DNA of 64,000 bases from Coprinopsis marcescibilis (taxonomy: Eukaryota; Basidiomycota; Agaricomycetes; Agaricales; Psathyrellaceae): contig ML210165.1 of the NCBI GenBank assembly GCA_004369085.1, forward strand, positions 186,001-250,000, written 5' to 3'. The notes below the pieces were generated by a model. The model saw only the letters and a list, made by a program, of their open reading frames with translations. It had not been told where the DNA came from and ran no database searches. Position 1 is the first letter of the stretch. The number at the start of each line of letters is the position of its first letter. Of the stretch, positions 12,401 to 24,362 are shown in pieces. The translations under genes and the position numbers were made by a program.

Positions 12401-13419
12401 TTTAACGGAACGTAAAACATTAGACGCTGGCCGTGAACAGCAAGGCAGGTTTAAAAATAGACTCACTGACGATCATCGCTGCACCATGCCAGACACCGTC
12501 TTCGTCTATAGTGTCGAATCTTTAGTGGCGAGAGGACAACGTGGAGTGACGATCAATCATATTGAGCAAAATTCAATCACGTAAACTGACACGCTGGACT
12601 TACTTGAGCAAGGGTCCGCACATGAACTGCAAATGTGGGTCCATACGGGCCACTCGAAGGATGCGACTTCGATCAATAGCGCTCATCGCCGTCAGCTGCT
12701 TCGTCGAGACCATTGAACTCTGCGTTGGGTTGTAGGTTGTGCTCGTGTTCGTGCCGTCCGGATCTAAAGTCAGAAGCAACTGCATAAGAACAAGTATGTA
12801 GCACTCGCAAACCCAGGTCGTTCCATACCATCTTTAGGCTCAGGTGGCAGAGGGGCAGGGATACCGTCAAACTCGGTAGCATGAGGAATGGGCATCTTGC
12901 CAGACATTGGTAATCCAGGGAACGGTACGGTCTGGTCTTGCTCCTGGTCTTGAGGTAAGCCGTCCTTTGGAAGGGCCAACGGTGGGGGGGCCTGTGTGTC
13001 AAATTTCGCACCTCCCTGCGCCGGCTGTCCAACAAGATCACCATCATCACGCCTATCCTCCTCCTGAGTGCCCACCGGAACTCCTTGGAACGAGTGTCCG
13101 GATGGGGACCTGCCGTCACGCCCGCCCAACCTAAAATGCTGCTCATGGGTATGTCCTTCATGCTTCGCTAGCGGCGGCGACGGAATCCCATGAGCGTGCT
13201 GGTGCGGTTGAAAGCCCCCAATAAACTGCTCAGGCAACGGTCCAATCACTTCTCCAGTCTGATAATGTCCCTGACCTGGGTGGACATGCGCATACGCCCT
13301 GTTCTCCTGCAACACGAAAGCAGTAGTGAGCACGCAAGCTAAATTGGATAAGCATCAAGGCAGGTGCCCACACAGACCTTTTCAGCGCGCCGACGGGCGT
13401 GCCAGCCGGTACTGTCCAT
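9433..13419 (-). CDS. PhoD-like metallophosphatase (fungal PhoD_2 type), many exons
   Basis: A large multi-exon gene. Exon 1 is 13378-13419 (MDSTGWHARRRAEK), exon 2 begins at 13306, and the last exon ends at 9433 with VPPPRWVAKVE. Motifs in order: LVGGGDQLYCD (near 11350-11400), RFFFNHYCQHFRSGAF, CDDHDLIDGFGSYPDD, ILMLDCRS, NDHWTARGH (near 10170) and SGDVHCASVGV. These match the metal-binding blocks of PhoD-type phosphatases, which hydrolyse phosphate esters using bound metal ions. The fungal branch is mostly uncharacterised. A 20-nt exon (11066-11085) and a 9-nt exon (11000-11008) build the CDDHD motif. A Ser/Pro-rich, disordered insert (about 11900-12350) splits the N-terminal half. No obvious signal peptide is seen, so the cellular site is unclear. 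Confidence 0.85.
11000..11008 (-). other. 9-nt micro-exon inside the PhoD DDHD motif
   Basis: Reading the minus strand, ACGATCATG is flanked by an intron ending GGTTTAG and one starting GTAGGC. With one base from the exon at 11066-11085 and the next exon starting ACCTCATC, it gives C-D-D-H-D-L-I-D. Without it the DDHD metal motif is destroyed, so the exon is needed. Confidence 0.8.
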
Positions 13420-15214
13420 GGTTTATTACCTCTTGGGCGCGGTGATGAGGGTAAGCAGGGAAGGACGAGCGTTCTAACGGGCGAGACACGCCCTTTTGCT
13501 GGGATCGTGGCGGTGTTGAAAAGCTTCCGCCTGCGACGCGGTGTGTGTTGGCAGGCGGTGCGCGTCTACATACATACTTTTGTTTGCGGGCCATACAATT
13601 CAGCCATCATCTTCCTCGTCTATTACTCAGATTGTATTTTTACGGTCCAGTGTAAGCTGCTGCCGCTACCCAACATCAGCCACCGGTTATTTTACCCCTG
13701 CGCAGTCGAAGCAGTCGGCGCATCAGACAGAGAGTTTCACTAGAAATAACTTACCAGCTTCAAGTGTCTTTCAAACCATATCAGGCTCGCGCTGGAGAGC
13801 CAAAGTTAATCTTGGTGAGCCCCGGGTTAGAACATACATCTCGAACACACGAATTTCAAATTCCCAGCATCCAAGTTCTGCAGCAAGTCAAGTACCTTCC
13901 TCGAGCCTCGAGGCAGCGCTGATACATAACCAGGGTAACCAACATTCGTTGACTTGCGCGGAACTACGCTACACTAATTGATGACGCAGCATAATGGGCA
14001 ATTTCTCAGCCAATGTCATGAGACTGCCAGTAAGTACTAGAACTCTACTCGACAGGCCTCGCCAGAGTTTCTACGCCGCATTGGACGTATAACATGCATA
14101 ACCTTGACTTGTGTGCTTCAGAACTCTCAGCTATGTATAATGATCATGCATGATATCATCGAAGGGCTGTTCCTAATACTCTTCTGACCAAAATTGGGCT
14201 GGACGGACAAGCTCGACTGTGTCTACCCTTGTCGAGATCCCGAGGGTTCTCAAAGCTCACTATGGTGAAATTATGAACGTCATACAAGACAATGCTTTTT
14301 GCAGCGTTCACAGTTACTCCACTATTCGACCACTTTCACCAGATAGCTGGTTCTGCGTTGGAGTTTTCGTCGCAACGTTGCCAACTGGTTGACGAAAGTT
14401 GCTCGAGATGTGCACCCTGGACCCTAAAAAGTTGCAAGAACTGAACGTCATTAATTTTGAATATGTAATATCCGTAGAATTATTGAACGGAACAGGATAG
14501 ATACTCCACCTCGGGATTGGGTTTCGAGCGTACTTGCTACTACCGCGTCATCAGAGGATCGTCATAATCAAAGGGACTGCCCCCCTTGCGGACCCTGTCC
14601 CTTCGCAGGATCCGAAGTCAAAGAATGCTCTGCGTGCTAACGCACAGTCCCTGCTGATCGGACCCACCGACGAACGGTCGAAGATAATTATCCAGAGCCG
14701 ACGCAACATCCAAGGCAAAAGGTGGGGAAGAAACCTACGACAAGCCCGGAGCATCGCTTTTAGACAGTTGATTTAAAAACAGAGTCCGTGTCCGTTCGTT
14801 TTTCTTGCACTCGCACCGAAGAAGCAGGATCAGGTGTCTTGCGAAACAGTCAGCGATTCCAAAGCCACAAGGTTGTGGTTCGCAAAGATCCAAGGGTACA
14901 AAATTAGGACAGCGATGGGTGTGAGAGACGTAAGAGAAGAAAGGCAGAGGGGTGGCAGGTGTGCATTGTTAGCTCGAATAGGCGTGGTGAGGCGGGATGT
15001 AAGCGATAGGGTGATTGTAGCTCGTTCAGGAAAGATCAAGAAGACCGGGCGACACGAACCGTTTGGTGAGTCATCCCCACATCGGGCACTAGATCTCTGT
15101 ATACGAGTATTTGGCGATGTTGTGATCGCCAGGTCCGGACTTGCTATTCGTGGATAGTCAATATATAAAGGGAAGCAGGTCTGGCTATTCCCCGCTCTGC
15201 CAAAATTCGCTCGC
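13420..15214. other. Intergenic region, PhoD-like gene to hypothetical
   Basis: About 1.8 kb between divergently read genes, with no recognised coding sequence. Several frames of 60-150 codons occur on both strands but show no domain or plausible splicing. The right end carries a TATA-like element, listed separately. Confidence 0.5.
15162..15169 (+). promoter_or_regulatory. TATA-like box upstream of 15215 gene
   Basis: TATATAAA within ATATATAAAGGG lies about 45-53 nt before the ATG at 15215, a usual spacing for a fungal core promoter. Confidence 0.55.
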
Positions 15215-16288
15215 ATGACGGAATACGACTACTCGCCTGACGCCTGGGACCGCTACATCGCCACCCAGCAGCGCATCGCAGACTGGGTCGACGGGACTCT
15301 TCAGCAGGCGCCCTGCAATGCATTCGCCCCCGCCACCCCCCATCTCCAGGCCCTCGCCCTCAAAGAGCAGGAACGACGACGACAAGTCCTCGACGACCAC
15401 CGGGATGACTCTTCTAGGGCTGAATCCGACGACTACTCTCGCCACCGTCGCCATCGTAGTTCCCACCACAGGTCCCATCGTCGAGATGACAAAAAGTACT
15501 CGTCCAGTTCATCGAGGTACAAAGACGCAGACATCGACGACTATGTCATAATCGATCCTCCTCCAAGTTCGACATCGAGCAGAACACGCGCTACATCTTT
15601 GGCTCCCAATTCCAAGTCTTCTCGCTCTCGGCGTCCAACACATCTCACAATCGACCTCAATGCCACCCCATTTCCAACCAGTGGTGCGCCTTATGATCCT
15701 TATTCCTACCGGAATTCTGGCCATTCGTCACACTCTTCAAATACAACTACCCCGACCAATGTCACTCCAAATCAGACTGTTTTCCCTTTTCATCAGGTCC
15801 AACCGTACTCTGCTCCTGCTGTGACCGGACGTGCACCCGTCCTAGGCGGCACTCCACCGAAACCATCAAGATCACATACGATGCCTCATTCTCCCCACTA
15901 CTACGTTTACCCGACAGACAAGAACGTATATCCCGGCATGTCATCGATGGGTCACCAGCCCGTCATGGTCCCCCTGCGCAAGGGAGGTTATGCCTCGTAT
16001 GGTCCAGATCCTTCCGTACGTCCTTTCGCTTACCCTTTTCCTGCCCGATCACCAACCCCCATCCTAATACAGCAATCACCCCAACTCCCATACTCCGAAT
16101 ACGCCACAGCAAAACCACCATCACTTTTGAAACGCATGTTTACCGGATTGTCCAACAGGAATCCGCAGTCCCCACCCACTTCACCCAATAAACCCAAGCC
16201 CGTCAAGGACAGGGAGCCAATCATGTTTCTAGGTGGAGGAGGTGGGAAACGGCTAACGAGGCAGAGGAGTTACAGCAACAGTTTTTGA
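15215..16288 (+). CDS. Single-exon Ser/Pro/His/Arg-rich hypothetical protein
   Basis: An uninterrupted 357-codon frame opening MTEYDYSPDAWDRYIATQQR. A short, probably helical N-terminus (about residues 8-60) is followed by low-complexity sequence with RHRRHRSSHHRSHRRDDKK, poly-Ser and many Pro residues. Two small ordered islands stand out, THLTIDLNATPFP and PPSLLKRMFTGLSNRN, and the C-terminus is basic after a run of five glycines. The TATA box just upstream and the long open frame support a real gene. I do not recognise a family. The composition suggests an intrinsically disordered, possibly phosphorylated protein. Confidence 0.7.
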   Translation: MTEYDYSPDAWDRYIATQQRIADWVDGTLQQAPCNAFAPATPHLQALALKEQERRRQVLDDHRDDSSRAESDDYSRHRRHRSSHHRSHRRDDKKYSSSSSRYKDADIDDYVIIDPPPSSTSSRTRATSLAPNSKSSRSRRPTHLTIDLNATPFPTSGAPYDPYSYRNSGHSSHSSNTTTPTNVTPNQTVFPFHQVQPYSAPAVTGRAPVLGGTPPKPSRSHTMPHSPHYYVYPTDKNVYPGMSSMGHQPVMVPLRKGGYASYGPDPSVRPFAYPFPARSPTPILIQQSPQLPYSEYATAKPPSLLKRMFTGLSNRNPQSPPTSPNKPKPVKDREPIMFLGGGGGKRLTRQRSYSNSF

Positions 16289-19200
16289 CTCGTTTCTCTC
16301 GGCAGTTTTCATTCTCTCTTCATTCTTCTACTCCATCGGTCTCGTCTCATCTCGAGCCACCACCAGCCCTGCATTTTGCGCCAGGACTTGGACTCTGCCT
16401 GGGCATGCGGATTTGGCAAGGGCACACACAAACACCTGTCACCTGCATGCCTCGTGGCCGGCTTATCCACTGCCACCACCCGCCACTTGTGGGATGATAG
16501 GGAGCGGAACTTGACATCCACGTACTCAACCTGGAAATCCGATCCCAGTCCCTGGTCCCTTCCCTGGATCCTCCCACCATTGGGAAGACTCGGGTGAATC
16601 GAGGGTGGGGATCCGACGATAGAGATCATCTAGAGAGGTTTCTCCGAGAGAACCCTTCTCCCTCCCCTTCCCTGAACCTTGCGCCATCTCGACCATCTTT
16701 CGGCCCTTCGGTCTCTGAAAGGACCGGGTTTAAACTTTGCAAGCGCACTCTGGAACCTTTTGGCCGGCTGATCGGTTCTATGATTTCTCATCCGCACGTT
16801 CTTCAGTTCGCGACACCCAACAATCCTTTTTCTTCTGCATCGGCAAGTGTATGCTACTAATCCCAACACTCGTTTTCTTTCTACTCTGCATCGATTTCCT
16901 TTTTTCTCGAGTCCCTTCTCGTTGTACCGATATTTTCTTGCACTGTACAAAACCTACATCTCATCTCATCTATTCTTATTTACGATACTGTTCGGAAACG
17001 TTTCTTTCATACAGACAGGCAGCATATAAACAATGTATCACTACTTACTACATACAACATACAAGTTCATGTCACAATTACTCATTACGCATCATGGAAT
17101 GGATACAGACCCTTCGATACTATTAGACCATAAGTACCCTACATAGATTCCCGGCCCAGAACCGTCGCCACTAGTAGATCATGGCATGTTAATAGAACAA
17201 CCAATCGTTATTGTCCACCCCAAATCTGAAGCTCAGCATTAGCAGTACAACGTTGCCAAGGCCCCTTTCCTTCACAGCGTCGTTGCTTGTATTTGCAAAA
17301 AATTAACTACCCTCGCGCGTGTACTGCAACGTGCAAGCCTCGTTTACACCAGGCTATACCACCGGTAACCATTTTGTTAATACAATGCACATTTCAACTC
17401 TCACCCTAGTTACTTTCAAGCATACATACATGGCTAATTAATTTCCGCGTTCGCGGGTACGTTCGATAGATAGATAGGTAGATACTCTGGAAACTTGACT
17501 GATGGTTTCAATTAGTACAGCCAATGACTGCAAATGGGGGAGCGGGTTCTGTGTGCAAGTCCACTGCACTATTGGTGTGCATGTGCCAGTTTTTTTTGTA
17601 ATTGAATCTGAGGTGAGTTGACTGGGGACCCGTGGCTCAGGAACTCGGGCAAAGTTGCTAGCTATTGACCAGAGAAAACTCGAAGAGTACCACTCGCGAG
17701 CGCGGAAGGAAGATCGAAGAGTCAGATAAGCCCACGAAGAAAGAAATTGAAGACACGTTGCCCGAGGAGGTGGAGGTTCTTTCCACAGTGACGGTCTCAC
17801 CGGCTGCAGGGAACCTTTAGGCGTGTTGGACACTCGGATTTGTACCAGTCAGATGCTACCGTTTGGAATTCATGTCAAGGAGGATCCTCGTCGTCGCACC
17901 ACAGCGTCGAAGCCATAATAGTACCACATAGCAGTAATGCCAGTCTCTTCATGTCAGATCCCAAGCCAACCAGCATCAAAACCACACCACCACAATTAAT
18001 CGCTCGTTACCTACCTACCATTTCCATCCGCAAAACGTTTCCCTCGCTTCCCTCGTTCACCACTTTGCAAGCCCGCAAGTCACTCCCGTGTCATACTTGC
18101 CAAGTTGATCAGTGTGCGCGGTGGGATGGGCCACCCTTGTTGTGGAAGGAGCGTTCGTGTCCACTGGCACATAGCATGGAGGCCTACGTTCGGTGGAGCG
18201 TGACGCGGCGCTTATGATCGCACTCGATCGCTTGACGCCCTTTCCGACGCAACGCTCGGAGCTGCTTTGCCCAGCACGGAATGCGATAGTGATTGCGTCG
18301 AGGGTACGGGAGGGAGTTGCCATTTCGTTGCGGGCTGGCCAGCAGGCGCATTAGGAATGCATTGAACAGTGTAGTAGTCACGCTACTCAAGCTTTGCCGG
18401 CTACAAGCCTAGCCCCTTTGCTCGACTATGCTCAGCCTTCACGAATTCACATTATCATCCTACCGCATCCGGAAGGTCGCAACCTTATCCCTTGGATCGG
18501 TTACCTTTAGCTTATTATGAGAGGTTCTCTGAGTTTGGATTAACTGTTGTATGAAGCAGGTGTGGAGGCGGGCGTTTGTCAGTTTGCGTTTCGATTGGGG
18601 GTGCATAGAGCGTCTTACTGGTGTTCATATGTCGTGTTCGAATGATAGCGCCTGGTCTCATGCTGAGCTGCCAAACAACATCGAGGAGTTTGTGAGGCGG
18701 CTGAAGATCTTGGACAGAACGTGGACGTTGGCGATCACCGTCCCCGGGCTACCACCGCCCCTCTCAGGGCTGTCTGTCAGAGGTCAGTTAAAGTTGCGTG
18801 CTTACTTGAAGGGCAATTGAATTGAACGATGCAACGTTTTCTTCAATGGTGCCTGCTACGAGCCATGCATGACCTCGTACTCTCGTACTGCCATTCGGCC
18901 AGTGCCGCCTTTGAATAACGCGCGGTCACGTCAAACTAGGTAGGCGGGAGCCTCGCACCCCTATCCTACATCCGACCCTGGTTCTCCCATAGAACGTCGT
19001 CAGATGAAAGATAGATAAAGGCCTTTGTTGGTGCCAAGAGGTGTCTCGTGGTCCGGGAACGGACACAGAAGGACTGCACCAATAATAAAGCGCCGCCTTC
19101 TCGAAGTTCTTTTTTGCTCAAAGAGACTGAAAGAGCGATAACGATAATGCTGGGCCTGTGCTTGGCTGGTGGCAGGGAACGCGGTAGCATTTGCGCGATC

Positions 19201-19640
19201 GCTTACCGGGCATATGCATTGAACCTACGAATAGCTCAGCATCTTCTCACTACTGGGCCCATAGAAACTTGGGCATGGCGGTCAGCAAAGTTGACACTCA
19301 CAGTTCATGCGGGTTCTGTACATCGTGACCTGCTGGTCACCGTCTGCACAGGATGGCAAAGATATCGTTGGCGCTGAGAAGGTTGGATGACGCTGGATAT
19401 CTGTCAGCCCCACACGATTCGATGACATGCCTTTGAACGGCATAGAATTCATTGTCTTCTTGTCACTATCTCTCACCGCCCTGAGATTGGTAAATACTTT
19501 GCAGCTGCGGTCACGGAGTGTGTAGGAACAAAGTCACGGTCGAACAATGCCAGGAGGAGGAGATCGGCCATGGGAAACTGTGAACGTGACTCGGCCGCGT
19601 CGGGGTATTACACAGCTGAGTCTGGTGGGATTGGTACACT

Positions 19641-20558
19641 TTGCCATCCTTACCACTTACACCTAGGATACTGCGCTGCGCAGTGTGTTTCATTAGAAGT
19701 AGTATGTTTTCACATCCAAACAAGCCTTTCGCAATTCAGATCCATCCGGAATCCCAACATTCGAATTCACCGCAAGACCTCACACAGACATCCTGTGACA
19801 GGGAATTCAGTTCCAAGCCGGCTGTTATGCCATCTTTACATCTTTCCATCGTACCCATCCAGCCACTTTCAAGCAAGTGGCGACTTACTCGATGGCTACC
19901 TTATCCCAAGGAATTGACTGTTCTGAAGCTAGACGCCGCCGGCGGACATCGGTCTCAGAACATTCTTCAACCAGGTCAGGTGAGAGATGGAAGTGCAGCG
20001 TCATACATTCCGGAAGGACTAGGCGTTTCCGGAGGAGGAGAGGTAGGTCCCGTACTTGGGTACGCTACAAACAAAAACTGTGGTCCTATCACTGTGGATC
20101 CAGATTGTTCTAAAAGAACCCTTAGATTAATGAATATCATTTTCTGCCGGCGTTTCAAAGCCAATAGAGTGCATGTGATGGGGTACGGGGACCGGCACTC
20201 GGGTGATATCCGATGGATAATTGGCCCACCTGAGCGAGTGCGTACGTTGATTAGACGGCGAATGCCTGCGGTTGCGGGCAGCGCTCGAGTCACCATTCTT
20301 CCTGTCAGCTATAATGCAAGGGCTGTGTGCTCAGGCCAATCATACGAATTTCCACTTTTGCGCGATGCCGGTGTTAGCTTCGTCACGGTGGAGACAGAGT
20401 TCCTCAGATCTTTGTTAAGAATCCCGAGTAAAGAAAGACTGTCTAAAATTAAAGATATCGGACGGTCAGCTGTTCACAAAGGCAATACATTCCTCCTGAC
20501 GACGTTGTGTCGACCCTTCCAAAGGAACTGGCTTCAATCTAATCGCTGTTGTTCTTGA
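19641..20558 (+). CDS. Unassigned 305-codon open frame (possible orphan gene or remnant)
   Basis: An uninterrupted plus-strand frame in the gene-poor region. The product is basic, of mixed composition and not low-complexity, with local patches such as GLGVSGGGEVGPVLGYATN and RTLIRRRMPAVAGSARVT. No signal peptide, membrane segment or domain is recognised. With equal base use, a frame this long has a chance of roughly 4e-7 per start, so pure chance is unlikely, but a decayed gene or part of a spliced gene is possible. A perfect hairpin starts 32 nt after the stop. Antisense frames overlap it. Confidence 0.3.
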   Translation: MPSLPLTPRILRCAVCFIRSSMFSHPNKPFAIQIHPESQHSNSPQDLTQTSCDREFSSKPAVMPSLHLSIVPIQPLSSKWRLTRWLPYPKELTVLKLDAAGGHRSQNILQPGQVRDGSAASYIPEGLGVSGGGEVGPVLGYATNKNCGPITVDPDCSKRTLRLMNIIFCRRFKANRVHVMGYGDRHSGDIRWIIGPPERVRTLIRRRMPAVAGSARVTILPVSYNARAVCSGQSYEFPLLRDAGVSFVTVETEFLRSLLRIPSKERLSKIKDIGRSAVHKGNTFLLTTLCRPFQRNWLQSNRCCS

Positions 20559-20589
20559 GCGCCCGCATCAAAGTTGGTCCCGCGCGCGA

Positions 20590-20628
20590 AACACGAGGCA
20601 AGCGCGCGCCTCCCCGCTGCCTCGTGTT
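20590..20628. repeat. Perfect 11-bp inverted repeat (hairpin)
   Basis: AACACGAGGCA at 20590-20600 is the exact reverse complement of TGCCTCGTGTT at 20618-20628, separated by a 17-nt GC-rich loop. It could fold as a stable stem in RNA or be a palindromic protein site. Confidence 0.75.
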
Positions 20629-22502
20629 GTATGTAACTCTTACTGCTAAAAACGGGCCTTCAAGGACACTGTATCGGTTCTCAACGTAAGTCCTTGGCAT
20701 AACGTGAGAACGATTTAATCACCGTAGGCTCAAACATGAGGCTGCTGCGACTTCTGCGAGTCAAAACCGTAGGGTTTGTATTCGCCGTGACACCGGTAGA
20801 TTACAAGCTCTAATATGTCTCTGTGTGTATTCGGCTTTCGGGATGTTCTCACAGCATAGGGTACAGGGCAAGCCGGGAACATTCGTCATTTGTTTATTTG
20901 GGGCTCAAGCTCCAAGTCAAACTTCCACTCGAGATGACTGCGGGAAAATGTGAAATCTAGGTGCAATTGGCGTCTCCTCCGGTGCAAGACCCGAAGGCGA
21001 TGTGCGTAGTAAAGTATCCATGTATGATATCGTTTCTCACTTGCACAGGAAGGCTGATTGCTAGGTTCATCATCCGAGTTGCGGTCGAGGTTACTCGACT
21101 CGGAGATGTAAGTATACCTCAAGTTGCAGCGTTTGAGTGATCCACTCGATACATCCGAAATCCACTTTAAAGACCCAACATCACTCGAATCCCTTGGGGT
21201 CAAGCTCCGGTCAAGACTGATGTGATAACAGTTACGCTACTGCTGACCAGATACCCGGAATCATGCATTAGCGCCAAAGACAGATTACGCCAACCCCCGT
21301 TGGCTGCATGTATTCCCGGAAATCCGGCGTAGAGCCTTCAAACTTCAAAGAAGGGGGTTAGCGGAGTGCTAATTCGAGCCCTACGCGCGCTTATACACGT
21401 GTTGCCTTGATATGATTGACGTTTAATGGCGCTCGACGTTTTCCCGAATTTCCGTTTGGTTTAGATCAGTAGGGCGCTTCTTCTGTGCGGGGCGATGTCG
21501 CATAGCCCAAGGACTTCAAATTGGTCAAACTAGAATCACATTGGCTTCCATTCTGTATGTGGCATTTAATTCCTGGAGCTCTGGGCAATACCCACGCACA
21601 GAGGCATGGGCACAGTATTGTGATATCAAAGCTCACCATACTAATTGTGTTTTGACTCATCATACTACTCGTCAGGCTATGTCATCGTCTACATTCCAAT
21701 GCACAGACAGAACCAGAAGTAGCTGACTGAGTTGAGACGTGCATGGTACACGAGGATATCTGCCCATACACGGGTTCACAATTAGCCCTTGAATGACGAA
21801 AGTCAAGATACCGAGGTGTTGTTCCATTTTGGGTGGGCTCTTCGGAAGTGGCGGCGCCAATGCTTGCACGTGTATCTCATACATATGGTGTGGGGTAGAA
21901 TGTTTCCATCTATGCTCTCCAGTCGGTATGGAAATAGAGATAACTTGTTCCTGGCAGCACTTTCCTGAGGAGGGTGATTAGGGGTGGTTGCATACGTTGG
22001 AGTAGTATTAGAGCTGAGACGCCACCTTAAGCCTTTCAGGAGGGTAAGACCCAAGGCGTGCACAAAAGGTTAAACTGCCCTCACCCTCAACAACGATTAG
22101 GTGTCGTTTCAGTCCTCTTCATCTCTTCGTTAACAGCAACAACAACGGAGGAAACCCTGTTTAGGAGTCGGGATTGCCAATCTGAGCTTGATCGTGATCG
22201 ATCACCGACAACCAAAGAAATCAGTGATGGCGGAACAATGATAGGACTCACACGCTCGGACCATGTCCCGGCTCTTGCAGCGACGGACGGCTTGCATCCG
22301 AACCGCCAGAGACTTGCTGGCCTGTCAACTGCTGCCACACCACCGCTTGCTCTAGGGTCTTATCCCGCTACAACGGAAACCGGGCGCTACGATATCTTGG
22401 GCATTTACTGGGAACTCGTATCTTGCAAGCGTATCACCAATATCTGCTAGAATAACCCTTGGGCTCGCTTCCAGAGGCTTAACCACACGGCACTACTTTA
22501 CA

Positions 22503-24244
22503 ATGTCTCGTTTGCCTCGAAAGACGCGTGGTACGACAAGTGGCGGTACTACGCACGCGCCGATATCATCGTCCACGTCGACTCTCCAAGACGGCCTTGT
22601 TGCACATAAAAGCACTTACAACTCTTCTGTGACGTTGTTCAGTTTGAACGACCTCCATGGTCCTTCTGCGCCTACCTCGGCACCGGTCAAGCTCGAAGAG
22701 GATGACAATGCGAAGGAAATGGGAGAGTCGAAGGGAAACTCCAATGTTACTCCTAGTAGTCCGTCTGGAACAAGAAGGTCTAAACGCGTCAAGTTGGAGA
22801 ATTCGGCCACGTCTTCGAATGTAATGAAAGAGGAAGGCGAGGAAGCGATACCCGGCCTTGAGGATATCAAACTGGACGCTGTAAGGCCCATAACCCCACG
22901 CCGGTCGCTCCGACGAACAAAAGTCGAGTCAACGAAGCTCGACTTGGAGTTGGAAATGCCAACAACAGCGAGCGGTCTTTCCCCGCTCACATCCGAGGAG
23001 TCTGTGTCTCCGGCTCCTACGACACCATCGACCAGGAACTTGAAGGGAAAAGGCAAGGTCGCTCGCAAAACGGGATCTGCTCGCGCAGAAGAGTCCCCGT
23101 CGAAGAAGAAGGGCACACCGAAACCTATCCGTCAGACACTGGACAAACCACACCCTGCACCCAAAAACTGGGAAGAGGTGTACTTTACGATCCGAAAGAT
23201 GCGGGAGGGGATTGTCGCACCTGTTGACACCATGGGCTGCGACCAGGCGCAGTTCAAGGAAACCGATCCCAAGGTACACCATGATTACCGCCGCTAATAA
23301 GTTCCTTCACCACTCAACTAATGCCTGCATCACAGAACCAGCGTTACGCTACTCTCGTATCTCTAATGCTCTCATCTCAAACAAAAGACGAGGTAACGGA
23401 CGCGGCTCTAACCAAACTACGCAGTGCCCTCGGGGGCACACTCAGCATCGAAGCCATGATAAATGCGCAACCATCCACCATCTCGGAAGCTATTGCGAAA
23501 GTTGGCTTCTGGCGTCGCAAAACAGAGTATCTCAAGCAGACCGCGGTGCGGTTGAGAGATGATTTTGAGTCGGATGTTCCAAAGACTGTGGACGAACTGT
23601 GCTCGTTGCCGGGTGTGGGCCCAAAGATGGCGTTTTTGGTGTTGCAGGTTGCTTGGAATCTGTGAGTCGATCCCTCGTTCGACGAGTTCGTTGGATCTGA
23701 TGGTTCGGTCGTTATTTCTATTAGGAACCATGGCATTGGAGTGGACGTCCACGTCCATAGGATTACGAATAGGTTAGGGTGGCATAATAAGCCAACGAAG
23801 AATCCAGAAGAGACGCGACTTAACCTGCAATCCTGGCTCCCGAAGGAACATCACAAAGAGATCAACCATATGTTGGTTGGCTTTGGGCAGGTAAAGCTTT
23901 ACGTTTCGCAATACGTGAAACACAGAGTTTTGACACTCGAGAAATAGGTGGTGTGCACCGTCAACCCGAAATGTGACCAATGTCAGCTCAGTGGGCTCGG
24001 TTCGTCAAAGGCTTTGTGCCCCAGTGCTAGGACGAATCTTGCAGAGCAGAAGAAGAAGAAGACGAGTGTGAAACGAAAGTTGACTATGATCAAAGGGGAG
24101 GACCTAGATGTGTCAGGGACGGTGTCTGGCGAACCGGCGGTGAAGGTGGAGCTGGAAATGACGGAAGAAAATGGGCTCATAGCTTTCGATGATGACCAGA
24201 TGGTCAAATCGGAACAAACGGTGAAGCAGGAAGAGGTTACTTGA
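22503..24244 (+). CDS. NTH1: Endonuclease III homologue (DNA glycosylase/AP lyase)
   Basis: Four exons join in phase: 22503-23273, 23336-23661, 23725-23890 and 23948-24244, giving 519 residues. The enzyme removes oxidised pyrimidines in base-excision repair. The first 240 or so residues are Ser/Lys-rich and disordered, with likely nuclear signals. The catalytic core has the helix-hairpin-helix LPGVGPKMA, whose Lys (about residue 354) is the Schiff-base lysine, and [11 protein letters not shown] with the catalytic Asp (about 373). Cysteines 424, 430, 433 and 445 match the [4Fe-4S] loop, but the spacing is C-x5-C-x2-C-x11-C. The usual spacing is C-x6-C-x2-C-x5-C. A Lys/Glu-rich tail follows. 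It converges with PPP4R2, 118 nt apart. Confidence 0.93.
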
Positions 24245-24362
24245 GCAATGATTGGGGTCTTTCAGGCAGTTTCTTGGATGTTGTACATTGTATTAATCGA
24301 TTGAAATACATGACTGGACACGAAGCGCCGCGGGAGCTTCGAGCTAAGCTTGAAGTGGTTGA

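Larger units (their letters stand above)
16289..22502. other. Long gene-poor region
   Basis: About 6.2 kb between two confident genes, in a window where most gaps are below 1 kb. The first 800 bases are pyrimidine-rich and probably include the 3' UTR of the 15215 gene. The only long open frame is 19641-20558 (listed separately). I saw no transposase, reverse transcriptase, terminal repeat or RNA gene, but degenerate elements and lncRNAs cannot be excluded by eye. Confidence 0.5.

Noticed and set aside
22616..23116. 166-codon minus-strand frame
   Set aside because: Shadow of the disordered NTH1 N-terminal exon.
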